Source of the DNA: Francisella sp. SYW-9 | Lineage (GTDB): Bacteria > Pseudomonadota > Gammaproteobacteria > Francisellales > Francisellaceae | Assembly: GCF_008711465.1 (NCBI RefSeq) | Contig: NZ_VXKQ01000012.1 | Span: forward strand, 1 to 64,000 | Reading direction: 5' to 3' | Length of the DNA stretch: 64,000 nt | Shown: positions 8,715-18,554 of the stretch, one piece after another | Position numbering within the stretch: position 1 is the stretch's first letter | How the letters are laid out: every line of letters begins with the position of its first letter | Notes under the pieces: model-generated | The model's database searches: none | Seen by the model: only the letters and a program-made list of their open reading frames with translations | Told to the model about the DNA's origin: nothing | Translations under genes and position numbers: made by a program

Positions 8715-10382
8715 GTGATACAAAAATTTAAAAAAAGTATTATTTTTGGTGCTATATTATTGTGTTATGGATCAGGATATTCAAATTCTCAGAGCGTTAT
8801 CTCTCAAGGAGGTCCCTTAGGCGCAACAAGCATTGGAGCTCAAAGCCTTAATAATAAATCAACGCCTAATGACGCAAAGAATACTAACTCTACGCCACAA
8901 AGTAATGGAAAAGCGAATGAAAAAGAACTCTTATTAAAATTACAGAAAGAAGTTCAACTCTTACAAGGACAATTAAAAGAAGTAAAAGCACAACAAAACC
9001 AAGAAAATCAGGCTCAAAACGTGTCAGGAGGCGACTCTCAATTTACCACATACAGCTCAAAAGTTGGTAACAACAATGACTCTAATAATATAGCTTCTTC
9101 AACAAATGAAAATAATTTAAACCCAACTTTAATTTCTGGACAAAGCGCTTCAGATATTATGGAAAATGTAAATGCAAGTAACTCTATCGTTAACCTTGAA
9201 AGTAAATCGTTAGGAGGGGTGTTTAACGAAAATGGTGCTATTGACGTTGGTGGAGCTCCAGCAATTACTACTCAAGGTCAGGTTACTTATCTAGGTTCAT
9301 ACTCTGGTAACAACAGCATCCCTATTGGACAGATCTCATCAAACCTTTTTGCATCAACGCTATTAGGTCAAAGAGACAAGTTTAGTGACTACTCTGTTTT
9401 CTTTGGTGGCTTTTTAGAGGCTGATGCTCAATCATGGTTCGGTAGTAGTAATATCTCTCCAAATATAGATCATAATGGACAAAACATTTATCTAAAAAAT
9501 GCAAAACTATATTTCTTATCTAACCTTGGCCACTATGTAACCGCACAATTTGATTTTGATACAGATCAATCTGGATCTTTTAGCTTAGGAAATGCATTTG
9601 TAATTTTTGGAAACTTAGATACATCTCCTTTCTTTGTAACAGCAGGTAGAAATAAACTTTCTGTAGGTTCTTATGGTGGTGGCGGTCCTCTAACTGGAGG
9701 TATTACAGGAGCTTTCTTAGCTCCAGGAACAGTTACTAATGTTTCTGTAAACTATAAAAATGAATCATGGAACGCCAATATTGCTGCTTTTGGTGCTTCA
9801 GATAATAGAGCAGATTTTTCTGCTGGCTTATTTTATACTGACAGTTGGACAGACAACCTTATCGGTGCATTTAACCTTGGCTATGTTTATAATATTGCTG
9901 GTGCAGATAACTCACATATTGCAACCGCTCTTAAGAATTCTGGTCAGCAGCTTGATGATGTTGGTGCTGTTAATATCGATGCCAACTTAACATACGGACT
10001 ATTTGGAGGTTTTCTTCAAGTAAGTAGTGGATGGGCTACAACAACTGACGCAGAGGAGTTTAATGGTGTTGGAAATGGAAATGTTATGGCAGGCGCGTGG
10101 TATGTTGGCTCTAACTACTCTTTAGTTCTAGGGGGTAGAAATACTAACTTTAACATGACATATGGGCAATCATATAATGCCGCAGCCATTCCGATGAGTA
10201 TCGCAGCATCTCCTGTAGTTGGAGATGATTCTCCATCAGGAATAAAAGAGCAATGGATAATTTCAGCACAAAGATCTTATTTTGATAACAATGTTTTGTT
10301 TGGTCCTGAGTATGCATATCAAAAACTATATAACAGTAAGCATATGAACACATTTACTCTTGATATGTCGGTATATATATAA
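8715..10382 (+). CDS. Outer-membrane protein, probable DUF3573 (FupA/FslE-like) family
   Basis: This 555-residue protein has a Sec signal peptide (cleavage about residue 24), a Ser/Asn/Gln-rich linker and a short coiled coil at about 69-95 (ELLLKLQKEVQLLQGQLKEV). The C-terminal two thirds alternates polar and aromatic residues like a beta-barrel with Gly-rich turns. Overall design matches the Francisella outer-membrane family that includes FupA and FslE, used for iron and siderophore uptake; assignment to that exact family is inference. The start is a GTG without a ribosome-binding site; an ATG 13 nt upstream in another frame opens a 9-codon frame that overlaps the start. The divergent LysR-type gene is the obvious candidate regulator. 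Confidence 0.75.
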   Translation: MIQKFKKSIIFGAILLCYGSGYSNSQSVISQGGPLGATSIGAQSLNNKSTPNDAKNTNSTPQSNGKANEKELLLKLQKEVQLLQGQLKEVKAQQNQENQAQNVSGGDSQFTTYSSKVGNNNDSNNIASSTNENNLNPTLISGQSASDIMENVNASNSIVNLESKSLGGVFNENGAIDVGGAPAITTQGQVTYLGSYSGNNSIPIGQISSNLFASTLLGQRDKFSDYSVFFGGFLEADAQSWFGSSNISPNIDHNGQNIYLKNAKLYFLSNLGHYVTAQFDFDTDQSGSFSLGNAFVIFGNLDTSPFFVTAGRNKLSVGSYGGGGPLTGGITGAFLAPGTVTNVSVNYKNESWNANIAAFGASDNRADFSAGLFYTDSWTDNLIGAFNLGYVYNIAGADNSHIATALKNSGQQLDDVGAVNIDANLTYGLFGGFLQVSSGWATTTDAEEFNGVGNGNVMAGAWYVGSNYSLVLGGRNTNFNMTYGQSYNAAAIPMSIAASPVVGDDSPSGIKEQWIISAQRSYFDNNVLFGPEYAYQKLYNSKHMNTFTLDMSVYI

Positions 10383-10447
10383 AACAAATACTAGAATAAC
10401 CATCTAAACTATTCAGGTTGCCTTTCTTGTATACAAAATTAAAGTAC

Positions 10448-10669
10448 TTAGAAATCAGGAAAAAACGATTTATATAAATAAGGAAGACTAGCATAGTTTT
10501 GATAATCAATTCCAAAATGATCATCATCAAACTCTTGATATTCATGCGAGATGCCTAACTCTTTTAACTTCCTATGTAAGATCCTAGCACCACAAATTAA
10601 CTCATCCTTGATACCACATACTCCTTTTTTATCTAATAGAACATTCTTTAATAAATGCTGTCTATGCAT
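10448..10669 (-). pseudogene. Remnant of an alpha/beta-hydrolase (esterase), C-terminal part
   Basis: A 73-codon frame reads like the C-terminal end of an esterase-type alpha/beta hydrolase: a segment of the form DELI-GAR-LHRKLKELGI-HEY-EFDDDH-GIDY, ending in LPYLYKSFFPDF. The His in FDDDH matches the usual catalytic histidine. The N-terminal part with the nucleophile elbow (G-x-S-x-G) and the acid residue is absent, and I found no other piece of it in the 400 bp upstream on the same strand. The fragment still has an ATG with AGGA about 9 nt upstream. It cannot be a working esterase alone; the best reading is a decayed gene. Confidence 0.6.
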
Positions 10670-10699
10670 ATTAAATATATCCTTAATCTAAAATCATAA

Positions 10700-10733
10700 G
10701 CACTTGTTGCTACAAGTACTTGTACTTAAGTGC
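10700..10733. repeat. Nested inverted repeats around ACAAGTACTTGT
   Basis: A perfect 12-bp palindrome ACAAGTACTTGT (10712-10723) lies inside a wider inverted repeat GCACTT (10700-10705) / AAGTGC (10728-10733). An alternative hairpin CTTGT-TGCT-ACAAG (10703-10716) overlaps it. The two structures are mutually exclusive as RNA folds. It lies just upstream of the esterase remnant. Confidence 0.45.
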
Positions 10734-10789
10734 ACTATAATTAATATAATCAACTATCGCCCATTAAAATATAAATTTATAGCAAATAC

Positions 10790-10806
10790 TTCTATCATTG
10801 ATAGAA
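10790..10806. repeat. 17-bp palindrome
   Basis: TTCTATCATTGATAGAA is a perfect inverted repeat around a single central T. It could be a regulator operator. No gene start is close, so its purpose is unclear, and chance palindromes are not rare in sequence this A+T rich. Confidence 0.35.
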
Positions 10807-11088
10807 ACAAATAATTTTTATAAGCTTTGCTATTTTAAAGTCTAAAATTAAGGTTATTCAATCACAATATTTCAACATATTATTAATCTATTTGATGAAG
10901 CAATAACACTTTTAGTTCGATACAAGTCTAGAAGACTATGAACTCTAGCCTTTTCTCATCTTATAACTAATACTTTGTCAAAACTATTTAAACTATATTA
11001 TCCAACTTATCTAAATAAGATAATTCTGCCATTATAAAGCTTGTATAAGACTACTATAGATATATTGAAACCTGTTAGAAATCATATT

Positions 11089-11174
11089 TGGTGCACTGAG
11101 TGGGACTTGAACCCACACGTCCTATGGACACCACCCCCTCAAGATGGCGTGTCTACCAATTCCACCACCAGTGC
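11089..11174 (-). tRNA. tRNA-Leu (anticodon GAG)
   Basis: Reading the minus strand, the gene starts GCACTGGTGGTGGAATTGG. The anticodon arm is CCATC-TTGAGGG-GGTGG with anticodon GAG, followed by a long class II variable arm (TGTCCATAGGACG), the T arm GGGTTCAAGTCCC, and acceptor CAGTGC-A with an encoded CCA (11089-11091). It lies 19 bp downstream of secG on the same strand and has no room for its own promoter, so it is probably processed from the tpiA-secG transcript. E. coli has the same neighbour pair (secG-leuU). Confidence 0.97.
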
Positions 11175-11193
11175 AAAAGATCAATTTCTGGAA

Positions 11194-11553
11194 TTATTTT
11201 TTTGAAGTAGTTTCCTGCTTAGTTCCTGATGCTTTAGAAACTTCTTGCTGATACTGATCGTATTGACTAGCTATAGACTTTTCAGAGCTAGTAGCACTAC
11301 CACTAGCAGCAACTGGTGAATTAGAACTTTTGCCTAAGTATCCTAAACTAAGGCAACATACAAAAAATAATGCTGTAAAAAACACTGTCATTTTAAATAA
11401 GAAAGAAGCTGCGCCCTTACTTCCAAAGACTGTATTTGAAGCTCCTCCACCAAAAGATACGCCCATATTAGCACCTTTACCTTGTTGTAATAAAACTAAT
11501 ACAACAATTGCAATAGCTGCGATAATATCTATAGTTAAAATTATTCCGTACAT
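11194..11553 (-). CDS. secG: Preprotein translocase subunit SecG
   Basis: SecG is the small accessory subunit of the SecYEG channel in the inner membrane. The 119-residue protein has two membrane helices, the conserved [17 protein letters not shown] segment between them with [13 protein letters not shown] after it, and a Ser/Gln-rich tail. Its start overlaps the end of tpiA by 13 nt, so translation is probably coupled. tRNA-Leu follows directly. Confidence 0.96.
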   Translation of the reverse strand: MYGIILTIDIIAAIAIVVLVLLQQGKGANMGVSFGGGASNTVFGSKGAASFLFKMTVFFTALFFVCCLSLGYLGKSSNSPVAASGSATSSEKSIASQYDQYQQEVSKASGTKQETTSKK

Positions 11554-12302
11554 ATTTTATTTGCTTGATTTATTATTTCGTTAAACTCAGAAGCTTTAAG
11601 AGATGCTCCACCGATTAAACCACCATCCACATCAGGTAAACTTAATATATCTTTAGCATTTCCAGCTTTTAGGCTACCACCATACACTATTTTCATATTT
11701 TTAGCAAGATTTTCATCTACTTTAGCTACTAATGAACGAATAAACTGGTGTGTTTCTTGAACTTGTTCTAAAGATGCTACAACACCTGTTCCTATAGCCC
11801 AAACAGGTTCATAAGCAATAACAACTCTTGCTAACTGTTCAGTAGAAAGCTTGCTTAATACTAGATCTAGCTGAGTAGCTAAAACTTTCTCTAATCTACC
11901 ACCTTCTCTATCATCTAAAGACTCACCTATACATACAACAGGCACGACAGCTGTATCTATAACTTTTTCTAGCTTCTTGAAAACATCTTGATCTGTTTCA
12001 CTAAATAAAGACCTTCTTTCAGAGTGACCTATTAACAAATAGTCACAGCCAATATCATGTAACATATCTGCTGAAAGCTCTCCTGTATAAGCACCATCAT
12101 CATAAAAAGTAATATTCTGTAAACCTACGCCCACGTTTTGCGGTAGTTGAGAAATTACTTCCTTAACATATACACTTGATGGAAAGACAGCTACATTAAC
12201 TTTTGAGCTATCATAGTTTGCTTGAGAGATACCACTGCAAAGTTCTTTTATGCTTGCAGAGTTACCATTCATTTTCCAGTTTCCCATAATTAATTTTTGC
12301 AT
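11541..12302 (-). CDS. tpiA: Triosephosphate isomerase
   Basis: This 253-residue TIM-barrel enzyme interconverts dihydroxyacetone phosphate and glyceraldehyde 3-phosphate in glycolysis and gluconeogenesis. Catalytic residues are visible: N8 and K10 in GNWKMNG, H93 in IGHSERR and E165 in [11 protein letters not shown]; the phosphate-gripping loop [10 protein letters not shown] is near the C-terminus. The ATG lies 2 nt after the glmM stop and the 3' end overlaps secG. The order glmM-tpiA-secG-tRNA-Leu is shared with other gammaproteobacteria. Confidence 0.98.
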   Translation of the reverse strand: MQKLIMGNWKMNGNSASIKELCSGISQANYDSSKVNVAVFPSSVYVKEVISQLPQNVGVGLQNITFYDDGAYTGELSADMLHDIGCDYLLIGHSERRSLFSETDQDVFKKLEKVIDTAVVPVVCIGESLDDREGGRLEKVLATQLDLVLSKLSTEQLARVVIAYEPVWAIGTGVVASLEQVQETHQFIRSLVAKVDENLAKNMKIVYGGSLKAGNAKDILSLPDVDGGLIGGASLKASEFNEIINQANKICTE

Positions 12303-12304
12303 AT

Positions 12305-13636
12305 CTACACCAACTTTTGTTTTACTTGTTCTACTAAATATTCTGCTTCTTTTAAAGCTAAAGCCTGATCATCAGCTTCAACCATAACTCTTAATACTGG
12401 CTCAGTTCCAGAAGGTCTCAACAAGACTCTACCTCGACTGGCTAATCTTTGCTCTACCTCTATAACATCTTTAACTATTTTCTCTAAATCTTGTGAAGAA
12501 ACCTTTCTTGTTAAAGGTACATTAATCAAGGTTTGTTGCATCAGCTCACCTTGTAACTTAAACTTAGAAACAGGCTTATCTGCTTGAGAGAAAATTGCTA
12601 ACAACTGTATAGCCGTAAATAGCCCATCACCTGTTGTACCAAAATTTAGGTTAATCACATGACCTGATGATTCACCACCGATCTTATAACCATACTTTTT
12701 TAGATCCTCAAGGACATATCTATCACCAACTTTAGAACGTATAAATGGGATGTTGTTAGCTTTATAATGATTTTCGTAACCCATATTTGTCATCTGTGTA
12801 CCAACGATTCCAGCTGTTCCTCCACAGATATCACTATATTGCGCAAGGATATTTAAAATCCCATCACCGTCAATCTCTTGTGCATCTTCATCAACTATAA
12901 TTATTCTATCTGCATCTCCATCTAAAGAAATACCTAAATCAGCATTGTGCTCTTTTACAGCCTTCTTGATATTATCTATACAAGTAGCGCCACAATCAAC
13001 GTTGATATTTACACCATCTGGGTTAGATGCGATTGAAACATAATCAACGCCAAATTTATCAAGTAATGCTTCAAATTTATGTGATGCTGCACCATGGGCA
13101 CAATCAATAACAACTTTACCCTTATAGTTTACTAAATTTCCAAAACGCTGATGCATCTCAGATATATATTCATCAATAGAGCTTTCTAAAACCTTATAGT
13201 TACCAAACTTATATTCAGGTTGATAAATAAAGTTACTATCTATTTTAGCTTCAACTTCCTCTTCTAAGGCATCGTCAAGCTTAAAGCCATCCGATGAAAA
13301 TAACTTAACACCATTATCAGTAAATTTATTATGTGATGCTGTAATTACAAACCCAGCAGAAGCCTTATGCTTGACAGTTATAAATGCTACAACCGGTGTT
13401 GGCACAATTCCTAAATCTATCACATCAATCCCAGCAGCATTTAGACCTGAAACCAAAGCAAATTTAAGAAGTCTACCAGAGCTACGCGTATCTTGACCTA
13501 TAACTACAAATTTAGGATAGTCTTTATCATTAATTAAAGAGCCAACAGCATTACCTAGTTTTTGCATAAATTCAGCTGTGATGGTTGAGTTACCAACCTC
13601 ACCTCTAATTCCATCTGTACCAAAATACTTTGCCAT
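12305..13636 (-). CDS. glmM: Phosphoglucosamine mutase
   Basis: GlmM converts glucosamine 6-phosphate to glucosamine 1-phosphate for UDP-GlcNAc, the precursor of peptidoglycan and lipopolysaccharide. This 443-residue member of the alpha-phosphohexomutase family has phosphoserine S101 in [12 protein letters not shown], the metal-binding loop LDGDADR (about residues 237-243), the sugar-binding GGESSGH loop and the phosphate-binding RPSGTEPV loop. It sits 12 nt after apt and 2 nt before tpiA in the same run. Confidence 0.98.
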   Translation of the reverse strand: MAKYFGTDGIRGEVGNSTITAEFMQKLGNAVGSLINDKDYPKFVVIGQDTRSSGRLLKFALVSGLNAAGIDVIDLGIVPTPVVAFITVKHKASAGFVITASHNKFTDNGVKLFSSDGFKLDDALEEEVEAKIDSNFIYQPEYKFGNYKVLESSIDEYISEMHQRFGNLVNYKGKVVIDCAHGAASHKFEALLDKFGVDYVSIASNPDGVNINVDCGATCIDNIKKAVKEHNADLGISLDGDADRIIIVDEDAQEIDGDGILNILAQYSDICGGTAGIVGTQMTNMGYENHYKANNIPFIRSKVGDRYVLEDLKKYGYKIGGESSGHVINLNFGTTGDGLFTAIQLLAIFSQADKPVSKFKLQGELMQQTLINVPLTRKVSSQDLEKIVKDVIEVEQRLASRGRVLLRPSGTEPVLRVMVEADDQALALKEAEYLVEQVKQKLV

Positions 13637-13648
13637 ATAGCTTACCTC

Positions 13649-14176
13649 TTAAAATTTTAATAATGCAGATACATTATAACCTTCTAGAGCCTCTCTGCCA
13701 CCTAAACCATCAAGTTCCATGACAAAAATAAGAGATACAACTTCAGCTTGTGTTTTTTCTATAAGTTTAGTTGTCGCTTTTGCTGTGCCCCCAGTAGCTA
13801 ATAAATCATCAACAACTAGAACTTTATCTCCAGCTGCAAATGCATCTTTATGCACTTCTAGACTATCACTGCCATACTCTAAATCATAACTTATTTTATA
13901 AGTTTCTCTAGGAAGCTTACCAGGTTTTCTTACGGGAACAAATCCCAAGCCTAAAACTTCAGCTAGTGCTACTCCAAAAATAAACCCTCTACTTTCCGTT
14001 CCTGCTATAGCTGTTGGCTTAATGTCATTTTTTTTCAACTCTTCAGCCATAGCTTGAGCAGTAGTTTTCAAACCATTAGGGTCTGCTAGTAAAGGAGTAA
14101 TATCTCTAAATATAATACCTGGCTTAGGAAAATCAGGCACAGCAACAATCTTATCTCTTATAAAATCTAAACTCAT
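13649..14176 (-). CDS. apt: Adenine phosphoribosyltransferase
   Basis: Apt salvages adenine with PRPP to make AMP. The 175-residue protein is the usual length and shows the PRPP-binding motif VLVVDDLLATGGTA (about 119-132) and the family's N-terminal FPKPGIIFRDITPL segment. It lies 40 nt after sucB and 12 nt before glmM, so it may be co-transcribed with the TCA-cycle genes. No promoter is obvious in the short gap. Confidence 0.97.
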   Translation of the reverse strand: MSLDFIRDKIVAVPDFPKPGIIFRDITPLLADPNGLKTTAQAMAEELKKNDIKPTAIAGTESRGFIFGVALAEVLGLGFVPVRKPGKLPRETYKISYDLEYGSDSLEVHKDAFAAGDKVLVVDDLLATGGTAKATTKLIEKTQAEVVSLIFVMELDGLGGREALEGYNVSALLKF

Positions 14177-14216
14177 GGAAAAATACCTTTTAGAAAAAAA
14201 TTAAAAAAATGAAAAA

Positions 14217-15698
14217 TTAAACTTGAAGAAGAATTCTATTTGGATCTTCTAACAATTCTTTGATCATTTTCAAGAATCTTACAGAAGTGCCTCCATCAAT
14301 AATTCTATGATCATAAGATAATGCTAGGTACATGATTGGACGAATCTTGATTTCGCCATTTACAACCATTGGGCGCTCAACAATATTATGCATACCTAAA
14401 ATAGCACTTTGCGGTGAGTTTATAATAGGAGTAGATAACATAGAACCATATGTACCACCATTTGTAATAGTAAACGTACCACCTTGCATATCTTCTAAGC
14501 CTAACTTACCATCGCGACCTTTGATTGCTTTATCAAGTACGTCATTTTCTAGCTCTGCTAAAGATTTATTATCTGTATCTCTTAAAACAGGAACTACTAA
14601 TCCTCTATCTGTACCAACAGCAATACCAATATCAAAATAGTTATGATAAACAATTTCATCACCGTCAATAGAAGCGTTAACATCTGGGAACTTCTTGAGA
14701 GCCTCTGTTGCAGCTTTGATGAAGAAAGACATAAAACCAAGCTTAGTATCATGCTCTTTGATGAACATATCTTTATATTTCTTTCTAAGCTCCATAACTG
14801 CTGTCATATCTACTTCATTAAAAGTAGTTAAGATAGCATTTGTATGTTGTACTTGTACCAATCTATTTGCGATAGTTTGACGTAAACGAGTCATCTTAAC
14901 TCGTTTTTCAAATCTAGGACCTTGCTGTGCAACCGGAGCTGGTTGTCCACTATTACTTGAAGCTGTTGTGGCTTTCTTAACATCCTCAGATGTAATACGA
15001 CCTTTCTTACCTGTACCTTGTATATCTGCAGCAGAGTCTAGACCACTAGCATTAAATGCTTTGCGTGCAGAAGGTACTAAATGTGGATCATTATCACCTG
15101 AAGCTGCTGCTTGCTGTTCACTAGACTCAGCTACTTTAGATGGTGCTGCTACAGCACCTTCAGCGATCTTCGCAATCAACTCTGCTGAAAGAACAGTTTC
15201 TCCTGCTGGCTTTAATATTTTAACTAAAGTTCCATTTGATGTGGCTGGAACTTCTAATACAACTTTATCCGTTTCTATTTCTGCTATGATATCGCCTTCT
15301 GAAACAGCATCACCTTCATTTTTATGCCATTCAGAAATTGTGCCATCCGCTACTGATTCAGGGAAAACTGGAGCTTTAACATCTAGCTCAGTACCTGTTG
15401 CAGCTTGTTGTGGTGCTTCTGTTTGAGGAGCACTTTCTTTAGAGCTTTCTTGTGATGAAGAAGCATCTGTATCAATACTAGCCAAAGCTTCTTCAGAAAG
15501 AACGATATCACCCTCGTTTTTCTTAATACCTTTTAACACACCACTAGCAGTTGCAGGAACTTCTAATACAACTTTGTCTGTTTCTATTTCTGCTAAAATA
15601 TCACCTTCTTCTACAAAGTCACCTTCCTTCTTATTCCACTGAGCTAATGTGCCATCTGCTACTGACTCAGGAAACATAGGTACTTTTAATTCAATCAT
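14217..15698 (-). CDS. sucB: 2-Oxoglutarate dehydrogenase E2, two lipoyl domains
   Basis: SucB is the dihydrolipoyl succinyltransferase core of the 2-oxoglutarate dehydrogenase complex. The 493-residue chain has two lipoyl domains with lipoylated K42 and K145, each in the sequence [12 protein letters not shown], joined by Ser/Gln/Ala-rich linkers. Then come a peripheral-subunit-binding domain (about 206-242, [13 protein letters not shown]) and the catalytic domain with H464 and D468 in [11 protein letters not shown]. coli SucB has one lipoyl domain, so the second is a duplication; the DNA of the two modules is nearly identical over parts of their length. The E3 gene lpd is not in the window. 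Confidence 0.96.
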   Translation of the reverse strand: MIELKVPMFPESVADGTLAQWNKKEGDFVEEGDILAEIETDKVVLEVPATASGVLKGIKKNEGDIVLSEEALASIDTDASSSQESSKESAPQTEAPQQAATGTELDVKAPVFPESVADGTISEWHKNEGDAVSEGDIIAEIETDKVVLEVPATSNGTLVKILKPAGETVLSAELIAKIAEGAVAAPSKVAESSEQQAAASGDNDPHLVPSARKAFNASGLDSAADIQGTGKKGRITSEDVKKATTASSNSGQPAPVAQQGPRFEKRVKMTRLRQTIANRLVQVQHTNAILTTFNEVDMTAVMELRKKYKDMFIKEHDTKLGFMSFFIKAATEALKKFPDVNASIDGDEIVYHNYFDIGIAVGTDRGLVVPVLRDTDNKSLAELENDVLDKAIKGRDGKLGLEDMQGGTFTITNGGTYGSMLSTPIINSPQSAILGMHNIVERPMVVNGEIKIRPIMYLALSYDHRIIDGGTSVRFLKMIKELLEDPNRILLQV

Positions 15699-15723
15699 TT
15701 CTTACTCCTAGTAATAATTTATT

Positions 15724-18525
15724 TTATATTTCTAAAGCTCTATTTATAATCTCTTCTTGTTGTTTAACGTAAAGAGCATGATAACCAACTGCAGGCGCTG
15801 AAGATCTATGTCTTGCAACACATCTTAACCTTTGGTCATCATGAACTAATTTCTCTACAAAATGTCTTATATGATACCAAGCACCTTTATTTTGTGGTTC
15901 TTCCTGTAACCATATTATATCTTTGGCTTTGCTATATTTATTGAAAATTTGTGCAAGCTCCTCATGTGCAATAGGATAAAGCTCTTCTATTCTTACAACT
16001 GCAATATCTTCATACTTATCTTGTTTTTTAGCCATAAGATCATAATAGACTTTACCATTACATAATATTAGTTTCTTAACCTTATCTTCTTTAGCGTTTA
16101 CATCATCGATTATTGGCTCAAATTTACCACTAGAAAGCTCATCTAAAGATGAAACTGCCATAGGGTTTCTTAATAAACTCTTAGGAGTCATTACTATCAA
16201 AGGCTTTCTAAGAGGTCTGATAACTTGACGTCTTAATAAATGATAAATCTGTGCGGGAGTTGTTGGTGTACAAACTTGCATATTTTTATTCGCACAAGAG
16301 CTTAAAAACCTCTCTAGTCTTGCAGATGAATGCTCCGCTCCTGCACCTTCTTGCCCATGAGGTAAGAATAATGTTAATCCTGACAAGATTCCCCATTTTT
16401 CTTCTGCTGCAACAAGGAATTGATCTATTACAACCTGAGCGGTATTTACGAAGTCACCAAATTGCGCTTCCCAAATCACTAAAGAATCTGGACTATAACA
16501 GCTATAACCATATTCAAAACCTAAAACGCCATATTCAGAAAGTGTCGAATCTATTATATCAAACCTAGCTTTTTCATTAATATGCTCCAAAGGAACATAT
16601 TCTTTTAATGCTGATTTAGTATCCATATTCTTAACTACAGCATGACGATGTGAGAAAGTTCCTCTACCACTATCTTCACCAGAAATCCTCACAGGATATC
16701 CCTGATCAAGAATTGTTGCATAAGCTAAAGATTCTGCAAAGCCCCAATTCAAAGGAAGCTCTTCATTTGCCATTTTAACTCTATCTGCAATGGCCTTTTT
16801 AACTTGCATTTGAGCTTTGACTTCCTCAGGAATATTACTCATTTTAAGTGCAAGTTCTTTGAGAGTTTGTTTAGCTATAGGTTTATAATTATATTCAGTC
16901 TCTTGTTTACCTACATAAGGTAACCAATCACAAACTTTTAACTTATCTTTGATAGCACTTCTATCAAGAATATCAACAGTAACTCTACCTTCATCTAATT
17001 TGCTACGATATCCTGAAGTTAGTCTAGCAATAAAATCACTATCTACAGAACCCTCTTTAACAAGCTTTTCGCTATACTGTTTCAAAGTCGTTGGAAGCTT
17101 TTTAATAACTTCATACATTGCTGGCTGAGTCCCTGAAGGCTCATCAGTTTCATTATGACCGTTTCTACGGTAACAAATTAGATCAATAACAACATCTTTA
17201 TTGAACTTCATACGATATTCTAGTGCAATATCAGCAACTCTAACAACAGCTTCTGGATCATCACCATTAACGTGGAAAATAGGTGCATCTACCATTTTAG
17301 CAATATCTGTAGAGTAGTTACTACTTCTATTAATACCAAACTTACTACTTGTCGTGAAACCTACTTGGTTATTAACAACAAGATGTACGGTACCACCTGT
17401 CCCATAGGCCTCAGTTAATGAGAAACCAAATGTTTCCATTACAATACCTTGGCCACAAAAAGCAGAATCACCATGAATCAATATAGGTAGAACTTTATTA
17501 TGTACATTTCCTTCAAGCTTATCTTGGATAGCTTTAGCAGCACCTTCTACAACAGGATCAACAACCTCAAGGTGAGACGGATTAAATGCTAAAGCGATCT
17601 TTGCCTCTTTACCATCTATACTTCTGTAGTTAGAATATCCCATATGATATTTTACATCACCAGATAGAGTTTTCTCGCTTTGCTTACCTTCAAATTCTTC
17701 AAATAGCTCTTTAGGGTTTTTACCCAAAATATTTACAAGCACATTTAGACGACCTCTATGAGCCATACCTAATTGCACAAAACGTGTTTCATGCTTAGCA
17801 ACTGATTTTTCTATAATATGCTGTAATGATGGGATAAGAGATTCTCCACCTTCTAAGCCAAATCTTTTTTGTCCAACATACCTAAGAGCAAGATATTTTT
17901 CTAATCCCTCTGCTGCAACTAGCTGCTGTAAGATCCATTTTTTCTCATCGTTATTAGCTGGAGCTGAGTTCTCTATTTTATTTTGTAACCAAAGCTTTTC
18001 TTCTTTATTACCAATATATCTGTATTCGTAACCAACATTTGACTCATAAATAGCTTTTGCTTTCTCAATGATCTGTTTTAAAGGCATTGACTTATTGTTA
18101 GTAAAGTCTCCCAGATTTACTTGTTCTGACAAATCACTATCAGATAAATCATGAGCAGATAATTCAAGTCCCGAATCTCTATCAAACTTTGTAAGACCTA
18201 ATGGGTCAATATTAGCTGATTTATAACCATGTGAACGATATGACTTAACTAAAGATTTTGCTTTTAAAGTCACATCATTTTCACCCACAACAATAGTACT
18301 GCCCGTCTTATGCTTAGCTAAATTTTTAAACTCATCAACTAAATCTCTATGAACAGTATCTGTTGCTGTAGCTACAGAATCAAAAAAGGACAACCACTTA
18401 GGATCTATCCCATCATAGTTGCCCGAAATATAATCATCATATATTGATTCAAGATATTCTAGATTACCACCAAAGAACTGTGTGGTATCTAGCCATTGAC
18501 TAAATTCTGATTGTTTTTTTTCCAT
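15724..18525 (-). CDS. sucA: 2-Oxoglutarate dehydrogenase E1
   Basis: SucA is the thiamine-diphosphate-dependent E1 that decarboxylates 2-oxoglutarate and passes the succinyl group to SucB. The 933-residue protein matches full-length E1o: an N-terminal segment with FFGGNLEYLESIYDDY that contacts E2/E3, then the GMAHRGRLNVL motif, HGDSAFCGQG with ThDP-domain features, and the C-terminal transketolase-like part with RHRSSAPAVGY near the end. It lies between sdhB and sucB on the same strand. Confidence 0.98.
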   Translation of the reverse strand: MEKKQSEFSQWLDTTQFFGGNLEYLESIYDDYISGNYDGIDPKWLSFFDSVATATDTVHRDLVDEFKNLAKHKTGSTIVVGENDVTLKAKSLVKSYRSHGYKSANIDPLGLTKFDRDSGLELSAHDLSDSDLSEQVNLGDFTNNKSMPLKQIIEKAKAIYESNVGYEYRYIGNKEEKLWLQNKIENSAPANNDEKKWILQQLVAAEGLEKYLALRYVGQKRFGLEGGESLIPSLQHIIEKSVAKHETRFVQLGMAHRGRLNVLVNILGKNPKELFEEFEGKQSEKTLSGDVKYHMGYSNYRSIDGKEAKIALAFNPSHLEVVDPVVEGAAKAIQDKLEGNVHNKVLPILIHGDSAFCGQGIVMETFGFSLTEAYGTGGTVHLVVNNQVGFTTSSKFGINRSSNYSTDIAKMVDAPIFHVNGDDPEAVVRVADIALEYRMKFNKDVVIDLICYRRNGHNETDEPSGTQPAMYEVIKKLPTTLKQYSEKLVKEGSVDSDFIARLTSGYRSKLDEGRVTVDILDRSAIKDKLKVCDWLPYVGKQETEYNYKPIAKQTLKELALKMSNIPEEVKAQMQVKKAIADRVKMANEELPLNWGFAESLAYATILDQGYPVRISGEDSGRGTFSHRHAVVKNMDTKSALKEYVPLEHINEKARFDIIDSTLSEYGVLGFEYGYSCYSPDSLVIWEAQFGDFVNTAQVVIDQFLVAAEEKWGILSGLTLFLPHGQEGAGAEHSSARLERFLSSCANKNMQVCTPTTPAQIYHLLRRQVIRPLRKPLIVMTPKSLLRNPMAVSSLDELSSGKFEPIIDDVNAKEDKVKKLILCNGKVYYDLMAKKQDKYEDIAVVRIEELYPIAHEELAQIFNKYSKAKDIIWLQEEPQNKGAWYHIRHFVEKLVHDDQRLRCVARHRSSAPAVGYHALYVKQQEEIINRALEI

Positions 18526-18554
18526 ATAAATACCTAAATACAGGTTTTAATTTT

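Larger units (their letters stand above)
10670..11088. other. 419-bp gene-free stretch with palindromes
   Basis: No coding potential is seen on either strand. Two palindromic structures are present and listed separately (10700-10733 and 10790-10806). A perfect TTGACA lies on the minus strand (complement of 10976-10981) but has no -10 at 16-18 bp. The stretch lies between the esterase remnant and tRNA-Leu, so it may be partly decayed sequence of the lost gene; a small RNA cannot be excluded. Confidence 0.5.

Noticed and set aside
10354-10545. 63-codon minus-strand frame overlapping the esterase remnant
   Set aside because: It lies in another frame of the same DNA, while the overlapping frame shows clear esterase homology.
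10940-10990. Perfect TTGACA on the minus strand in the gene-free stretch
   Set aside because: No -10 element at 16-18 bp; the nearest TATAAG is only 10 bp away, so it is not called a promoter.
14332-15426. Long plus-strand frames opposite sucB, including one of 152 codons
   Set aside because: They are antisense to a conserved gene with clear domains, have no ribosome-binding sites and encode Ser/Ala-rich text typical of the reverse strand of lipoyl-linker DNA.
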